Positions 39,596 through 51,207 of a stretch of 64,000 nucleotides of DNA are shown piece by piece. Source of the DNA: Stropharia rugosoannulata. Taxonomy: Eukaryota; Basidiomycota; Agaricomycetes; Agaricales; Strophariaceae. Where the stretch lies: assembly GCA_028532985.1 (NCBI GenBank), contig JANCIK010000001.1, positions 3,038,001 to 3,102,000 of the forward strand, given 5' to 3'. Position 1 is the stretch's first letter. Each line of letters opens with the position of its first letter. The notes under the pieces were generated by a model. The model was given only the letters and a program-made list of their open reading frames with translations, did not search any database and was not told the origin of the DNA. A program made the translations under genes and the position numbers.

Positions 39596-41941
39596 ATGAA
39601 GGTAGCATACCCTCATTCTCATTCATTTGAGAGACTAGACCCTGCTCTGCTCTCCATCAAAATAGCAAGGCATTCCCCTTGTGCCCAATGTTCAACCTGT
39701 CTTGGTCTCCATCCTCCGCCGCGGGTAGACGTGGTTCTTGACGGTCATAGCGACTCTAGTCTGGGCGATCTCGGTCAATATGGGTCAGACGACGATGACG
39801 AAGAGATCTCATCGTACCTCGAATTCTGCGCGTGTGGTCATGATATCAAAGCACACAACGCAGACGAAGATTCAATAGGACCCGCGGAGTTCGCGCGCAG
39901 AGGCCGTGTTGCTGTCCGTCTGGATGAGCTTCTACAGGTTAGTTTATGCATGCTGGATACATGCAGATACTGATAAACGCAGGTGTGCAGAATTCTCATA
40001 TGCACTAACTCCGTAACTGAATAAAGAGTAGGACTCCGGTCGACTTTTGGACTTTGAATACACCGACGAGGATATTCTGTCGCTCAGAAAACAAATGGGG
40101 CATCCAAGAAGTAACATCAGTCTAGTGAACATTAACTCGTCCCCAGGTTAGTTGTCATCGTGGTCATTGCGACCTTTACTCATCAAATTAGACCGGCGGT
40201 CGAGTAATCCACCCCAGTCTCCTACCTCTTCTATTCTCAGCGAAGCACCGCCTAAAAAGAAGCGCAGAATATCTTCGTCATCTCTAAGTGAAGCCGAAGA
40301 GAATGACGATGACGATGATGACGAAGAGGATAAACCTCTGGCGTCTCGTATGGTTCCTCGTACAACTGGAAAAAGGAATGGGAAACAGCCTAGCAAGAAA
40401 GCAAAGAAAGGGCACGGAGCCGGCAAAGCAGCTCCTTCATATGATGACAGACATGGAACAGCGAGTTCATCGAAGAACAGCCGTATAAATGGTCATGATC
40501 CGCGCGTAAAAGTGGAAGACAAACTTGACGATGGTCAAATAGATCGCCTTGCAGCCGGTATTCCTACTGATGCTTCGGGACCAACAGTGAGTATCCCTGC
40601 GAGGACGGCTCAATTATGCATTAACAGTTCCCTTTAGCCGTTAGTAAGAACCGAGAAACCTTCAGCAATCGAGTTGAGAAAAGGCATCATCAAAATAACA
40701 GACGTGGACAATGACAGGCAGCCGCGGTCCTTGGTAATCTTGACGGGGATGAAGACCTTGTTTCAGAAACAACTACCAAAAATGCCTCGAGAATACATCG
40801 CTCGGCTAGTATACGACGTAAACTCAAAAGGATTGGCTATCATCAAACGCGGTCTCAAAGTAGTCGGTGGCATTTGCTATCGCCCATTTCCACATCGAGG
40901 GTTTGCAGAAATCGTCTTCTTCGCGACAAACTCCGCTGATCAAGAGAAGGTACCCCAATCTGTTCGACTCTGTGTATATTCAACTAAATGCTATTAGGGA
41001 TATGGTGGGATGTTGATGGATCACTTTAAAGCGCATATCCGGAAAGCCTACCCTGATATGATGCACTTCTTGACATACGCCGACAATTATGCAGTCGGGT
41101 ACTTTGAGAAACAGGGGTTTTCCAAAGACATTTCCCTGGACCGATCTGTCTGGGCGGGCTACATCAAAGACTATGAAGGGGGAACAATCATGCAATGTAC
41201 CATGCTACCCAAAATCGACTATCTTGACAAACCGAAAATATTCAAAACTCAAACAGAGGCGGTTCTTGAAAAAATACGACAGATGTCGAAGTCCCATATT
41301 ATACATCCCGGTCTTCCTCAGTTTCAGCCAGGCGCAACACCGGTCACGGTGACCCCCAAAGATGTCCCAGGACTAAGTGAATTGTTTTTCGAAAGTCAGA
41401 TGACGCCCAGGCTAACGTTTTTAACTCTCAGGGGAGACCGGCTGGACACCGGAGATGGCAGCTGTGTGAGCGCTCTGTGCACTTCTCTGCTGCGCTTATT
41501 CTCACTAATTTTCGGCCATAGCCTGTCCCGTTCACCCGTTAAAGACAGTGTGAAGGCTCTCATGGAGAAGATCCTAGCTGCACTGTATGCTGAGCCAAGG
41601 GGCTGGGCGTTTCACAAACCTGTTGATACTGTTGAACAAGCAGATTACCTAGATATCGTTAAGCACCCCATGGGTATGTCATCTTCTGACCGCTTTCTCT
41701 GCCCATTCCAATTCGAAACATCTTTTCCTTTCCTTTATCGACAGATTTCTCTACGATTGAGCGTAAGGTTAAATCAAACCTATACAAAACATTTGAAAGT
41801 TTTGAAGATGATGTGCAATTGGTGTTCGACAACTGCCGACTATACAATCCAGAGGGTAATGTTTATGCTAAGAACGCTCGTCACATGGATCAACTCTTCA
41901 AATCACTTCTGGCTCAACACCTCAAGCGGGATGACCAGTGA
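39596..41941 (+). CDS. GCN5: SAGA histone acetyltransferase GCN5
   Basis: Catalytic acetyltransferase of SAGA/ADA, acetylating histone H3. It carries a PCAF-like N-terminal domain lacking in yeast Gcn5: cysteine-rich ARHSPCAQCSTCLGLHPPP, LEFCACGHDIKAHNAD, then after an intron SGRLLDFEYTDEDILSLRKQ. A Lys/acidic linker (about 40250-40600) follows. The GNAT domain has LVYDVNSKGLAIIKRG, the catalytic Glu in FAEIVFFATNSADQEKGYGG, the acetyl-CoA QxxGxG loop, and LTYADNYAVGYFEKQGFSKD. The C-terminal bromodomain spans PRGWAFHKPVDTVEQADYLD, a frame change through an intron at about 41670-41745, DFSTIERKVKSNLYKTFESF and the acetyl-lysine Asn in CRLYNPEGNVYAKNA. The stop is TGA at 41939-41941. The start codon is the first in-frame ATG; an upstream exon cannot be excluded. 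Confidence 0.95.
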
Positions 41942-42174
41942 TTTTTGGCTTTTTTGTTGCTATCTTTCATATATTGTTATTTATTACCTTCGTCTGTTTT
42001 GTGCCACCTTGTATTTTGTAGTTGTATACCAAACAATACCATCCAGTCTCTTAATCGGTTAAATGAAGTATATGCAAAACATAATTTCCATTTCATTGTG
42101 TACAGCAGATAAATATGTTGGTAAAGTTTGATGATATACAACATTTACAATCGACGGAGCCAGGCAACCAAACC

Positions 42175-43742
42175 TCAACGTTGACCATCTACAGACAGAC
42201 ACGTTAGGCACAAAGGAGAGTAGGTCGTATGAAAACACTCACAAGCTTTGGTCTCGTACTTCCCTAGGCCGACGATGATATTTTGAGCCTCCTGAGACGT
42301 GTTGTTGAGGTAGTTCTCGAGAATCTTCTTGGTGCCGTTGGCGTAACGAGCTTGGGCGTCAAGGGTTGTGCCAGAGTAGTGTGGCACCATTCCGTTTCCA
42401 GCGCCAAGGGGGTTCTTAACTGTACGCCAGACGTGGTCCTTGGGCGCGGGCTGGACATTCCAGACATCACCAGCATACCCAGAAAGTTGGCCGCTCTTGA
42501 GCGCCTCAGCGACAGCATCTTTGTCGCAAATGGCCCCACGGGCGGTGTTGACGAGCCAAGCACCCTTCTTGAAGTGCTTCAGAAGCTCTGTGTTGACGAG
42601 GCCGCGGGTTCCCTCGTGCAGCGGACAGTTTACGGTGACAACATCACACTGAGAAACGAATTCCTTGAGGTCCTCGACGCGGCGCGCCTTCACAGCTTCG
42701 GAAGCGGCTGGACACACTGTCAGTAGATGACTTGTTATTCTCGTTATGTACGCACCGGCAGGCAGAGGGGCATAGTCGTAATAAATGAGCTCCTTGCAGT
42801 CGAAGGGCACTAGACGTTGGAGGACACGGTATCCAATACGACCAGCACCAATAGTGCCGACGACCTTGCCTTCCAGGTCAAATGCGTTCCTCGCAATATC
42901 GGAGACAACCCAGTCGCCGCGTTCGATCATCTCGTGCGCGGGTACGAAGTTCCTTACGAGCAACAAAATACTCATTACGACATGCTCGGCGACGGAAACG
43001 ACATTGGAACCAGAGACCTGAAACGGTGTTAATTTATTGCTAAGTGTTCTAGATATCAGGTTATCTCACCTCGAGAACTTGAATTCTGTGGTCTACAGCG
43101 GCATTAAGGTCGATATGGTCAGACCCGACACCGGCGGTGATGCAGAGCTTGAGGTTCTTGGCCTTCTCAATCAGGTCGCGGGTTAAGTAGCTATGTGTAG
43201 TTCATGAAGCACGACACCAACTATAGCGTGCAGACAATAAGCTCACCCAGGGTGAAAGGGAGTGGTGATGAGAACTTCCGCCTAATTAAGGTTCTAATGA
43301 GTAATAGGGATTGCTATTTTTGTCAAGGTTACATACGTCGACAATATGCTTTTGGAAGTCACTGTCGGGTCCTTCTTTGCTACTGGAAACCTATTGTCCA
43401 TTAATATATGACAATGGAAGAGGGTATAACCACGTAACGCACTGTAAGAAAATATGTGAAAATTAGGTCATATTCAATATGATTCGCAGCTTACCAACGA
43501 GCTCATGTCCTTGAGATTCGAGCCATTCCTTGAGTCCAAGCTGTGCAATACTTCAATAAGTTTGTACTATTTAAGAGTGTAATACACAGTACCTTGTTCT
43601 CAACGGTTCCGAGGAGACGGGGCTCTTCTTGGGCAGCAACACCTCCGTCGTACAGGATAGCAAGAACCTAAGAGAACGAAAATGACATCATGTCGATTAG
43701 GCTTATAGATTAGATAAAATGAAGCAGTTGTAGCACCTTCAT
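42175..43742 (-). CDS. FDH1: NAD-dependent formate dehydrogenase
   Basis: Oxidises formate to CO2 with NAD, a D-2-hydroxyacid dehydrogenase family member. In wood- and litter-decay fungi it is linked to removing formate made from oxalate (established for several basidiomycetes). Exon 1 holds only MK (intron about 43681-43736), then VLAILYDGG. Key blocks: [57 protein letters not shown], the Rossmann motif [16 protein letters not shown] followed by the NAD-preferring [27 protein letters not shown] with the substrate Arg, and [20 protein letters not shown] with the catalytic His. A last tiny exon gives YGQR and TGA at 42175-42177. No targeting peptide is visible. It converges on GCN5 (233 bases). 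Confidence 0.95.
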
Positions 43743-44660
43743 GATGAAAAACAACGACTAGTGACTGAGTGAATTGAGAGAGAGAAGTGGGTTGTTGAGA
43801 ACGAAGCGCATTGCAGTTGGCCTTTTATGTCTCAGATGAATACTGACGCGGGAACCTCCATGAGTAGTAATGTGGAATCAGGCATCATCTGACTGCAGAC
43901 CTCGTAACAAGCTATGTTCATCGGGCTACCCACGGCTGACCGGTTGATGACGGCATGCTAAATTCCTATTTCTATTTTCATCATTGTGGACCAATTGTGG
44001 ACCGAAAAATTACATGCATGGGGAAGAGAAACCGTACGTTGCCCGTTATGCTCCGGAAACAGATATTGGCTGGAAGCAACCGTGGGATTGTTTTTCATTG
44101 CTGAGTTACGATTTAGATGTGAACGGGACAATACGGGCGGTTAAACGATTAATGTGGTATCTCGTCGGACCACTCCATTTCCAGGTTCGGACAGAATCGT
44201 ATATTGATGACTGTGCAGCTTGATCTTGTTCCTCCATAGCTTGACTCCTTTGCCAAAAATCGGATCCCGAGATTACGCTAGTCACTGAGTCGTAGCGTGG
44301 GCATCCGACATCGCGGCTTTGATAGGGCATGGGTAGTCGAGTGAGCAGGGCAAGGAGACAGCGTAAACCACCAAGCACAGCGGTACATTCGTTGTTGGGC
44401 ATCACGAAACCCGAAGCAAGCCTCAAATGCTGTTCAAGTGAGAATGTTTGAACTGACGGAAATACTTTCATGTGGCATCACGACCTGTTCCCAAGTCATG
44501 TGTGAGATTGACATTTGCTTTATTTGTATATACATGCTACATCTAATCTAGGCCCAATCACATAGATCAGATTCTTTTCATGCTTGTTGACTTTATAAAA
44601 AAGACTCACTAAGCGCCAGAGTAAAGTTATAATGTGAGAAAAACCTGTATGTCGCGTGTG
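43743..44660. other. Intergenic; FDH upstream region
   Basis: 918 bases containing the FDH promoter and the 3' flank of the EXS gene. Two short overlapping frames near 43990-44470 have no family resemblance and no joinable neighbours. Confidence 0.55.
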
Positions 44661-46224
44661 TCATAAATCCGGAGTCCCAGGCACCATCTCATACTCAGAT
44701 ATGTCTTCCATAGAGCCGTTTGAGGTGGGTACCCTCTCCCTTACTGGTCTTCTTAGTGTCTCGAATTCAACCCGAACAAAAACCCATAACCATCTCCGCA
44801 GTAATTCGGCAACTTCAAACCAAAAAAAGCCAATGCTACCGACTCGCAAAGCGTCGACATGTGTCGACAACTTGATAGACCAAGTCATGCGAAGAAGGAG
44901 ATTAACAAAGATCAAGACGGGGTATATCGCTCGTGGATATAGCAAGATTGGCCGTAGTCCGACACATGATTGTCGATGTTTAACGATGTCATGGGTCGGG
45001 TAAACGTGGTGATTCTCTGGACGCAAAGAGTCAACTGATAAATGATTGATCAACGGCGTGCCAGAGTACAGACGAGGTAAAACCAGTGGCCTTGGTGGCT
45101 GCCTCTCGCTCCCACGAGCTTCTATTTGAAAAAGTTCCAGTCCCCAATCATTCGTGACGTCCCACCAAAATGAGTAGAGCGAATTCACAACAGCAGCCAA
45201 TAACCTGTGAGGAATAAACGTATTGTGAGTCAAGAGAATTACTGTTGAAGATAACTGATAAGTACCACAATCGAAATAGCGGGTGCTCGCCGTGCCATGG
45301 CTCATTAGCCACACCTTCTCCCCTGTCCTTTACAAGGTCCGTGACCACAATTCTCTGCGCAGCAGAGAGGAATATAACAGGAAAGGATGTCGCGTATTTG
45401 AAAGCATTGAATAACGGTTTCTGACTCTCGTTTGTAGGGAGGTTATATTCAATGAGACACTGCCTGAATCTCAAGAAAAATGGGATACTGAGATCGCATA
45501 TGTAAGTGGCAATCCACATTATAGCAAAATGGTACTACCTCATAACAGTGGGAAACACCCAACGCATCCAACCATCCTCTGCTGGTGGAACGAGAATACT
45601 ATTCCCTGGTCTGAGCATCCAAAGGCAAAGCCAGATCCCGCCAAACACTCTTGCAAATGACGTGCCTATATCGGCAAAGATGACGTCCGAAAAGTATATT
45701 GGACCATTAGGAGGTGGGAAGATACAACGTCGAATTGCACTGAGGGGGCGGTTAAAATTTGATTATGCAAGAATAGGGATGACTTACAACATGAACTTCT
45801 CGCGCTCTGGCCTCCAAAAAATATTACTTGGCCATACCAAAATTACTAGAATAGCGACCGCCGTTATTAGTGGTATGTATCCATAACAGTCTACGAGGAG
45901 TGGATTTCCTCGGGTAACGATCCTGAAAAGAGCCCAAGAAGTGAAACAGAAGGTGGCATATGCGAAGAAAATGCGGTAAGCGGCGCGGTAAAAAGCGCTC
46001 GCCCGGGTATGGCCTAGAGCGACATAGTGGTGTACTGGAATTGCTGGTTTTGCGGGATTTGTATCCGTTCGTAAATCGAGAGCAGCTACCGCATTCACCC
46101 CTAACACGTCGAGTCCATGGAGGTTGGTTGCCCAGCCTAATATTCCGAGTCCAAGTAAGAAAAGGGCGCGATATGGGAGTGGAAAAGAAGAATGTATGTG
46201 TAAATCATCGTTTTCAGAAGGCAT
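44661..46224 (-). CDS. ERD1: ERD1-like Golgi EXS-domain membrane protein
   Basis: Multi-pass membrane protein with an EXS domain, related to yeast Erd1, which recovers phosphate from the Golgi lumen and is needed for correct glycosylation and ER-protein retention. The start chosen at 46224 gives MPSENDDLHIHSSFPLPYRA, directly followed by the first span (LFLLGLGILGWATNLHGLDV). Further spans include AYRIFFAYATFCFTSWALFR and YGYIPLITAVAILVILVWPS. Typical Erd1/EXS blocks: RREKFML-like REKFML, VIFADIGTSFARVFGGIWL, FFLRFRQCLIEYN, PLFNAFKYATSFPVIFLS, VVNSLYSFWWDVTNDWGLEL and, near the end, AELLRRWLWVFVRVEFETLR. The acidic tail ends in VPGTPDL and TGA. No SPX domain is present, which separates it from XPR1/Syg1. 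Confidence 0.9.
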
Positions 46225-46410
46225 ATTGTAGAAAGGGCAAGGACCGGGGACCCAACAGCATCGGGCTGCTGCGCGTATGGTGGTAGAGGGAGTTGGAGCT
46301 TGTGTCCTATTCGATGTAGAGTAAAACGTTCTGGTCACGTGGTACAGTCACCATGACTTTAGGTCGATAATTGCAACCTGTTAACATACCACCATTTAGC
46401 CCATTCCGCT
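46225..46410. promoter_or_regulatory. Shared upstream region of ERD1 and SNU23
   Basis: 186 bases lie between divergent start codons. Promoter function is inferred from position. Confidence 0.5.
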
Positions 46411-47190
46411 ATGGCAGATAAAGGAGGCGCCTATGGCACTACAGCCGCCGACACAGACTTCAGAAAGAAATGGGACAAGGAGGAATATGCAGCGCGTGCC
46501 AAGAAGAAGGATGACGAAGAGAGAGAGCGGATGAAAGAGAATGAGGAGCGGCTAAAGCAAGGTGCGCCAATCCCTTTATATCTATGGTTCACAAAACTTA
46601 GACGTTCTCTAGGAAAGAGGCCACGAAAAACCCGCAAAGATGACTTACCCAAGCCCACTGAATTCATGAAGCAGAGAGAGGCTCCGCTGGAGCTAGACAA
46701 GAATCTGGGAAAGACTATGGTAGTAACAAATCCGGGCGGTAAAGGGCCAGGGCAGCCTGGGTTTTACTGTGATACTTGTAACAGGTTGTATAAAGACAGT
46801 GTTGGATATCTTGATCATATAAATAGCAGAGCGCGTAAGTACTTTATTTTCTGGATAATAAGCGCTATTTAACCATTTTTCCTATGGGCAGATTTACGAG
46901 CTTTAGGTCAAACTACGAAAATAGCCCGCTCTACTTTAGCTCAGGTCCAAGCGCGCATAGCGTTTCTGCGGGAGAAAACCAAGGAGGCCGCCAATGCAAA
47001 GGCTTACGACTTTGATCAGCGGTTGGCGGAAGTCAAGAAAAAGGAACAAGCACTTCGAGAAGAGAAGAAGGCACAGAAAAAAGCAGAAAAAGAAAAAGCT
47101 CGTCTTGCTATGTTAGTAGACGCTGAACCTGCCGATGCAGACTTGACTATGATGATGGGTTTCGCCGGGTTCGGTTCAACGAAGAAATAA
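46411..47190 (+). CDS. SNU23: U4/U6.U5 tri-snRNP protein SNU23 (ZMAT2)
   Basis: Zinc-finger component of the spliceosomal tri-snRNP and B complex. Three exons. Exon 1 gives MADKGGAYGTTAADTDFRKK, the conserved start of ZMAT2, and a charged helix. After an intron ending near 46613 come KRPRKTRKDDLPKPTEFMKQ, LDKNLGKTMVV and the single U1-type C2H2 finger GFYCDTCNRLYKDSVGYLDH. A second intron (about 46833-46891) leads to HLRALGQTTKIARSTLAQVQ and a Lys/Glu-rich C-terminal helix ending GFAGFGSTKK and TAA. It converges on the isoleucyl-tRNA synthetase gene with 91 bases between stops. Confidence 0.95.
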
Positions 47191-47281
47191 TGACCTCAGA
47201 CTACAATCTCCTCAGGAACTGTACTTTTATTCAGCACATACATGTATTACAAGTTCAATGCTTCTTTCGCGCCCCCAGAAA

Positions 47282-50200
47282 CTACGACCTGGCCAAGTAA
47301 ATCATGAATTTCGTGTCGTCAATTTCCTGCTCTTCTTCGATGATAACTTGGCTGCTGGGTTTCTTCTCCTTTACGTCGGCTGGTAGTCCTCCTACTGTTT
47401 TTGTGATGATGGTAGTGTTTTCTTGTATGGCTTTAAGAAGGTCTGCTCCTGCTCCTTCTTCGAAACGATAGAACATATCGACATCATCCGTGGCCTGAAG
47501 ACCAGCCTTTTTCCTAAGCTTCTGAACACGATTGGTTAGCTCGCGAGCCAGCCATTCTCCCTGGAGGTCTGCGTGGATCTGGATGTCGACGCGGATGACG
47601 ACGTCATTATCGGTGTTCGTAGCGAATTCACCTTGGCTGGCGGGGGGCGTTTCAAGGTAGCGTTGGACAGCCAAATCCCCTTCGACGAGCTCAATTCCAT
47701 CGACGATGATCTTGCCGCTAGTGACGTAGCCCTTGACTTCGTCACTGGTGACCTTAGGAAGGGCGTTGCGCACGCGTCCTAGGTCTTTACGAAGCTTCTT
47801 TCCTAGCACCGCCCAGTCTGCTACAGCGCGGTATTTCACTCCAGAGAGGCCTTCGTCCGAAGTGAAAACAATGTCGCGGATATTTAGTTCGGACTGGATA
47901 TAGCGCTGCAAAGGCTTAATGTCCGAGATATATTGGGCGTCGGGGTGGAAGACGAGTAATTCTTTTAGTGGAACCTATGCACTCACGTTAATCACTGCGA
48001 ACAGCCAATTACTGGAACCTCACCTTCAGTGAAAGGTTGTTCTTCTCACGAACGTTTCTCGCAAGATCGATAACAGCTTGCATACGTTTGACTTGTCGTT
48101 CAATGTCAACATCGAAGTATTCTTCCTTGACGGTGGGGAACAGGAGGAAATGAATAGAACGTGTGTCGCCAGCCCCCGGGTTTTCAGGGATGAACTTGCG
48201 CAAAGATTGATAGAGGTTTTCTGTAAGGAATGGGGTATAGGAGGACTATTGCAAGACGAATAAAAATCTAAGTTTCACAAACAGATAGCGACGTACCATA
48301 GTGCGACAGAGTGTGAACAGTGCTTCAAAGAGGGTATTGAGAGCTGAAATAGTATCTTCTTTACCATCTTCGCCTTTGAGGCGTTTGCGGTTGAATCGGA
48401 TATACCAGTTCGTTAGCTCATCGACAAGGTCCAGAAGACGGGGAATAATGGTGTATAGGCGGTATGCAGCCATTTCTTCTCTGACCAAACGAATCAACGA
48501 TTGGCATCTAGCAAGAATCCATCGATCCATTACGTTGTTGGGCAGTGGGGCACGTTCATTATATCTGAAGTCAATTCCCGTGGTTTTCTTCAATAAAGCC
48601 ACATGTCCCATAAAGAACCTAAATGAATTCAACCAGGGCAGGAGCACACGTGAAATAACCTCTCGGACACCTTCCTCCCGGAAACGAAGGTTGTCTCCTC
48701 GCACGATCGGCGAGTTTACCAAGAACATTCTAATCAGAGTTAGACAACATCAAAAAAAAAAAAAACAAGAAAAAAGGAGGAACCTTGTGGCATCAGCACC
48801 ATATTTGTCGATGACGAGGTTAGGGTCAGGGTAATTTTTGAGACTCTTACTCATCTTCTTTCCGTCACTATGATATTCAATCAGCAGAAACAGCATTGGA
48901 GGTGATGGATACATACGCGGCAAGGACTAAGCCTGTTACTATAAGGTTCTTCCAAGGTGCCTTCCCGAAAAGATGAGTCGAAAGCACAAGCAGGGTGTAG
49001 AACCAACCACGAGTCTGGTCGATACCCTCAGACACGAAGTCAGCAGGGTGAGTGCGCTCAAAAAGCTCTTTGTTTTCGAAAGGATAGTGAAGTTGAGCAT
49101 ATGGCATGCTGTACGGCGCTTGAGTCCACCTGTAATTTTAGTGCAAATATTTCTCACCTTCCAGATTCAAACCAACAATCAAATATTTCTTCGATACGCT
49201 TGAGCTGACCTCGTCCCTCCTTTGAAGGGATCGTGATGTGGTCGATCTTGTCCCGATGGAGGTCGGTAATGCCTTTCACTCCCGACAATTTCTCCAGTTC
49301 TTCTACGGAGCCAACGCATACAATCTACGGCTGTTAGGCTCCCAATAGGGCAATTTAAAAGATTGGCATACCTCTTGCATATCCTCACTTGCCCACAGGG
49401 GTATAGGTGTGCCCCAGTAACGATTACGGGACACATTCCAGTCTCGAGCATTAGCAAGCCAGTTACCAAATCGATTGTCCCCGACATTTTGGGGGACCCT
49501 ATGCTGAATAAGCACCAAAATTGCGATTAGTGACGTTCCTTAACACACCATCTAGTTCCTTCATTATTTGACACCAACTCGTCGACGATAGGAGTGACCT
49601 TGACAAACCAAGCAGGAATGGCCCGATAAATCAAGGGTGTACCGGATCTATTTAATATAACATAGATTAAGAAATGACAAATAGTAAGTTATTGCTATCG
49701 CACCTCCAACAGAAAGGATAACTATGGTTCAACGTGGACTGGACAATGAGGCGTCCCTTGGCCTTTAGAACCTTTTGGATAGGACTATCCGCGGCCTGCG
49801 TTTGAAGCAGTTGAAATTTTGGCAAAGCTGAATAGACTGTTCATTTTACCTTTACATGAAGACCTGTAAAGTCGGGCACCTCGCTGGTGAAGACACCAGC
49901 ATCGTCGATGGGACAAGGAGGCATCTCATCGGGTCGGAGAACGCCGTTAGCAATAGCAACTCGGTGATCATCTTCACCGAAAGCAGGTGCTTGGTGGACA
50001 ATACCAGTACCATCTGCATCCGTAACATAAGTGTCCACGACAACTCGGAATGCTTTATCTTCGAACTGTGGAATGATAAAATTATTAATTAGAGCGATAC
50101 ATATCACCCATTCCGCCTACCTGATCGGTGAAGTATTCGAAGAGCGGGATATACCTCCATCCGTTCATATCTGATCCTTGGAACTGTCCCAGTTTCTTGA

Positions 50201-51207
50201 ATTTAGCCTTCTTTGGATCTTTGTATAATGTTCGAAGGAGATTTTCATGGATGATAAAGTTCTGATCTTTTTCAGTGTCGTGAATTTTGATGTAGGTATA
50301 ATCGGGGTGAACGCAAAGAGCAAGATTGGATGGTAATGTCCAAGGAGTAGTCGTCCAGGCTAAGAAAGATGTACTCGGATCATCAACCAATGGGAATGAA
50401 ACAGTGACTGTGATGCGTAGATCAATAAACAGAGGATCAAGATAATAAATCGCGCACCTGCAGGATCGTTGACATCCTTGTACGCCAATCCAGCTTCAAA
50501 GTTTGAGAGGGGGGTAGTACATCCCGTAGAATATGGCATGACTCTGAGCCCTCGATAGACCATCCCCTTTTTGTATAACTCGTTGAACGCCCACCATACC
50601 GACTCCATGAAAGTCACATTCAAAGTTTTGTAATCGTTGTCGAAATCAATCCATCGTCCCATACGTTCCACTGTGCGGCGCCATTCCGACGAATAGCGCA
50701 TCACAATCTTCCGGCACTCGTCGTTGTACTTGTCGATTCCCATTTTCATAACGTCTTCTTTGCCAGTGATTCCTAGTTGTTTATCGATCTCGTGTTCGAC
50801 GGGAAGTCCATGGGTATCCCATCCAAATCGCCTTGTAACATGATATCCACTGACATGCGCGTGGCGAGTAACAATATCCTGTGAGGAAAAGGTGATGTGA
50901 TATGCGTAAATAAGATTGGAAAAGTGTTAATCGAGAAATTACTCGCCTTGATAGTTCCAGCAAGTAAATGTCCGTAGTGAGGCAATCCCGTGGCGAAAGG
51001 TGGTCCATCATAAAAAGAATACTCGGGACGACCCTCCGAGAGCTTCAGGCTCGTTCTAAACGCGTCTATCTCTCTCCAGAACGCAATCACCTTTTCTTCT
51101 TCCTTAGGGAAGTCGAATGGAGCCGAGACTAGTAAACGACACAATGGTCAGATAGAAATTTGTCTGGTCAACGCATAGCACTCACTGTCATGCTCTGGGA
51201 ACGACAT
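47282..51207 (-). CDS. ILS1: Cytosolic isoleucyl-tRNA synthetase
   Basis: Class I aminoacyl-tRNA synthetase charging tRNA-Ile in the cytosol. The first exon MSFPEHD joins [20 protein letters not shown]. The HIGH-type signature is in [19 protein letters not shown] (HYGH, about 50980). The tRNA-editing CP1 region includes [20 protein letters not shown] and [19 protein letters not shown]. The KMSKS loop is in [18 protein letters not shown] (about 48830-48870), split by an intron. The anticodon-binding domain includes [13 protein letters not shown], and the C-terminal extension typical of eukaryotic IleRS runs to MIYLARS and a stop at 47282-47284. It contains at least ten short introns, one with a 14-base A run on the plus strand near 48752. 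No targeting peptide is visible, so the mitochondrial enzyme should be a separate gene. Confidence 0.96.

Noticed and set aside
43984..44471. Possible small genes on both strands between FDH and ERD1
   Set aside because: The two frames overlap each other, have no motif and no joinable exons.
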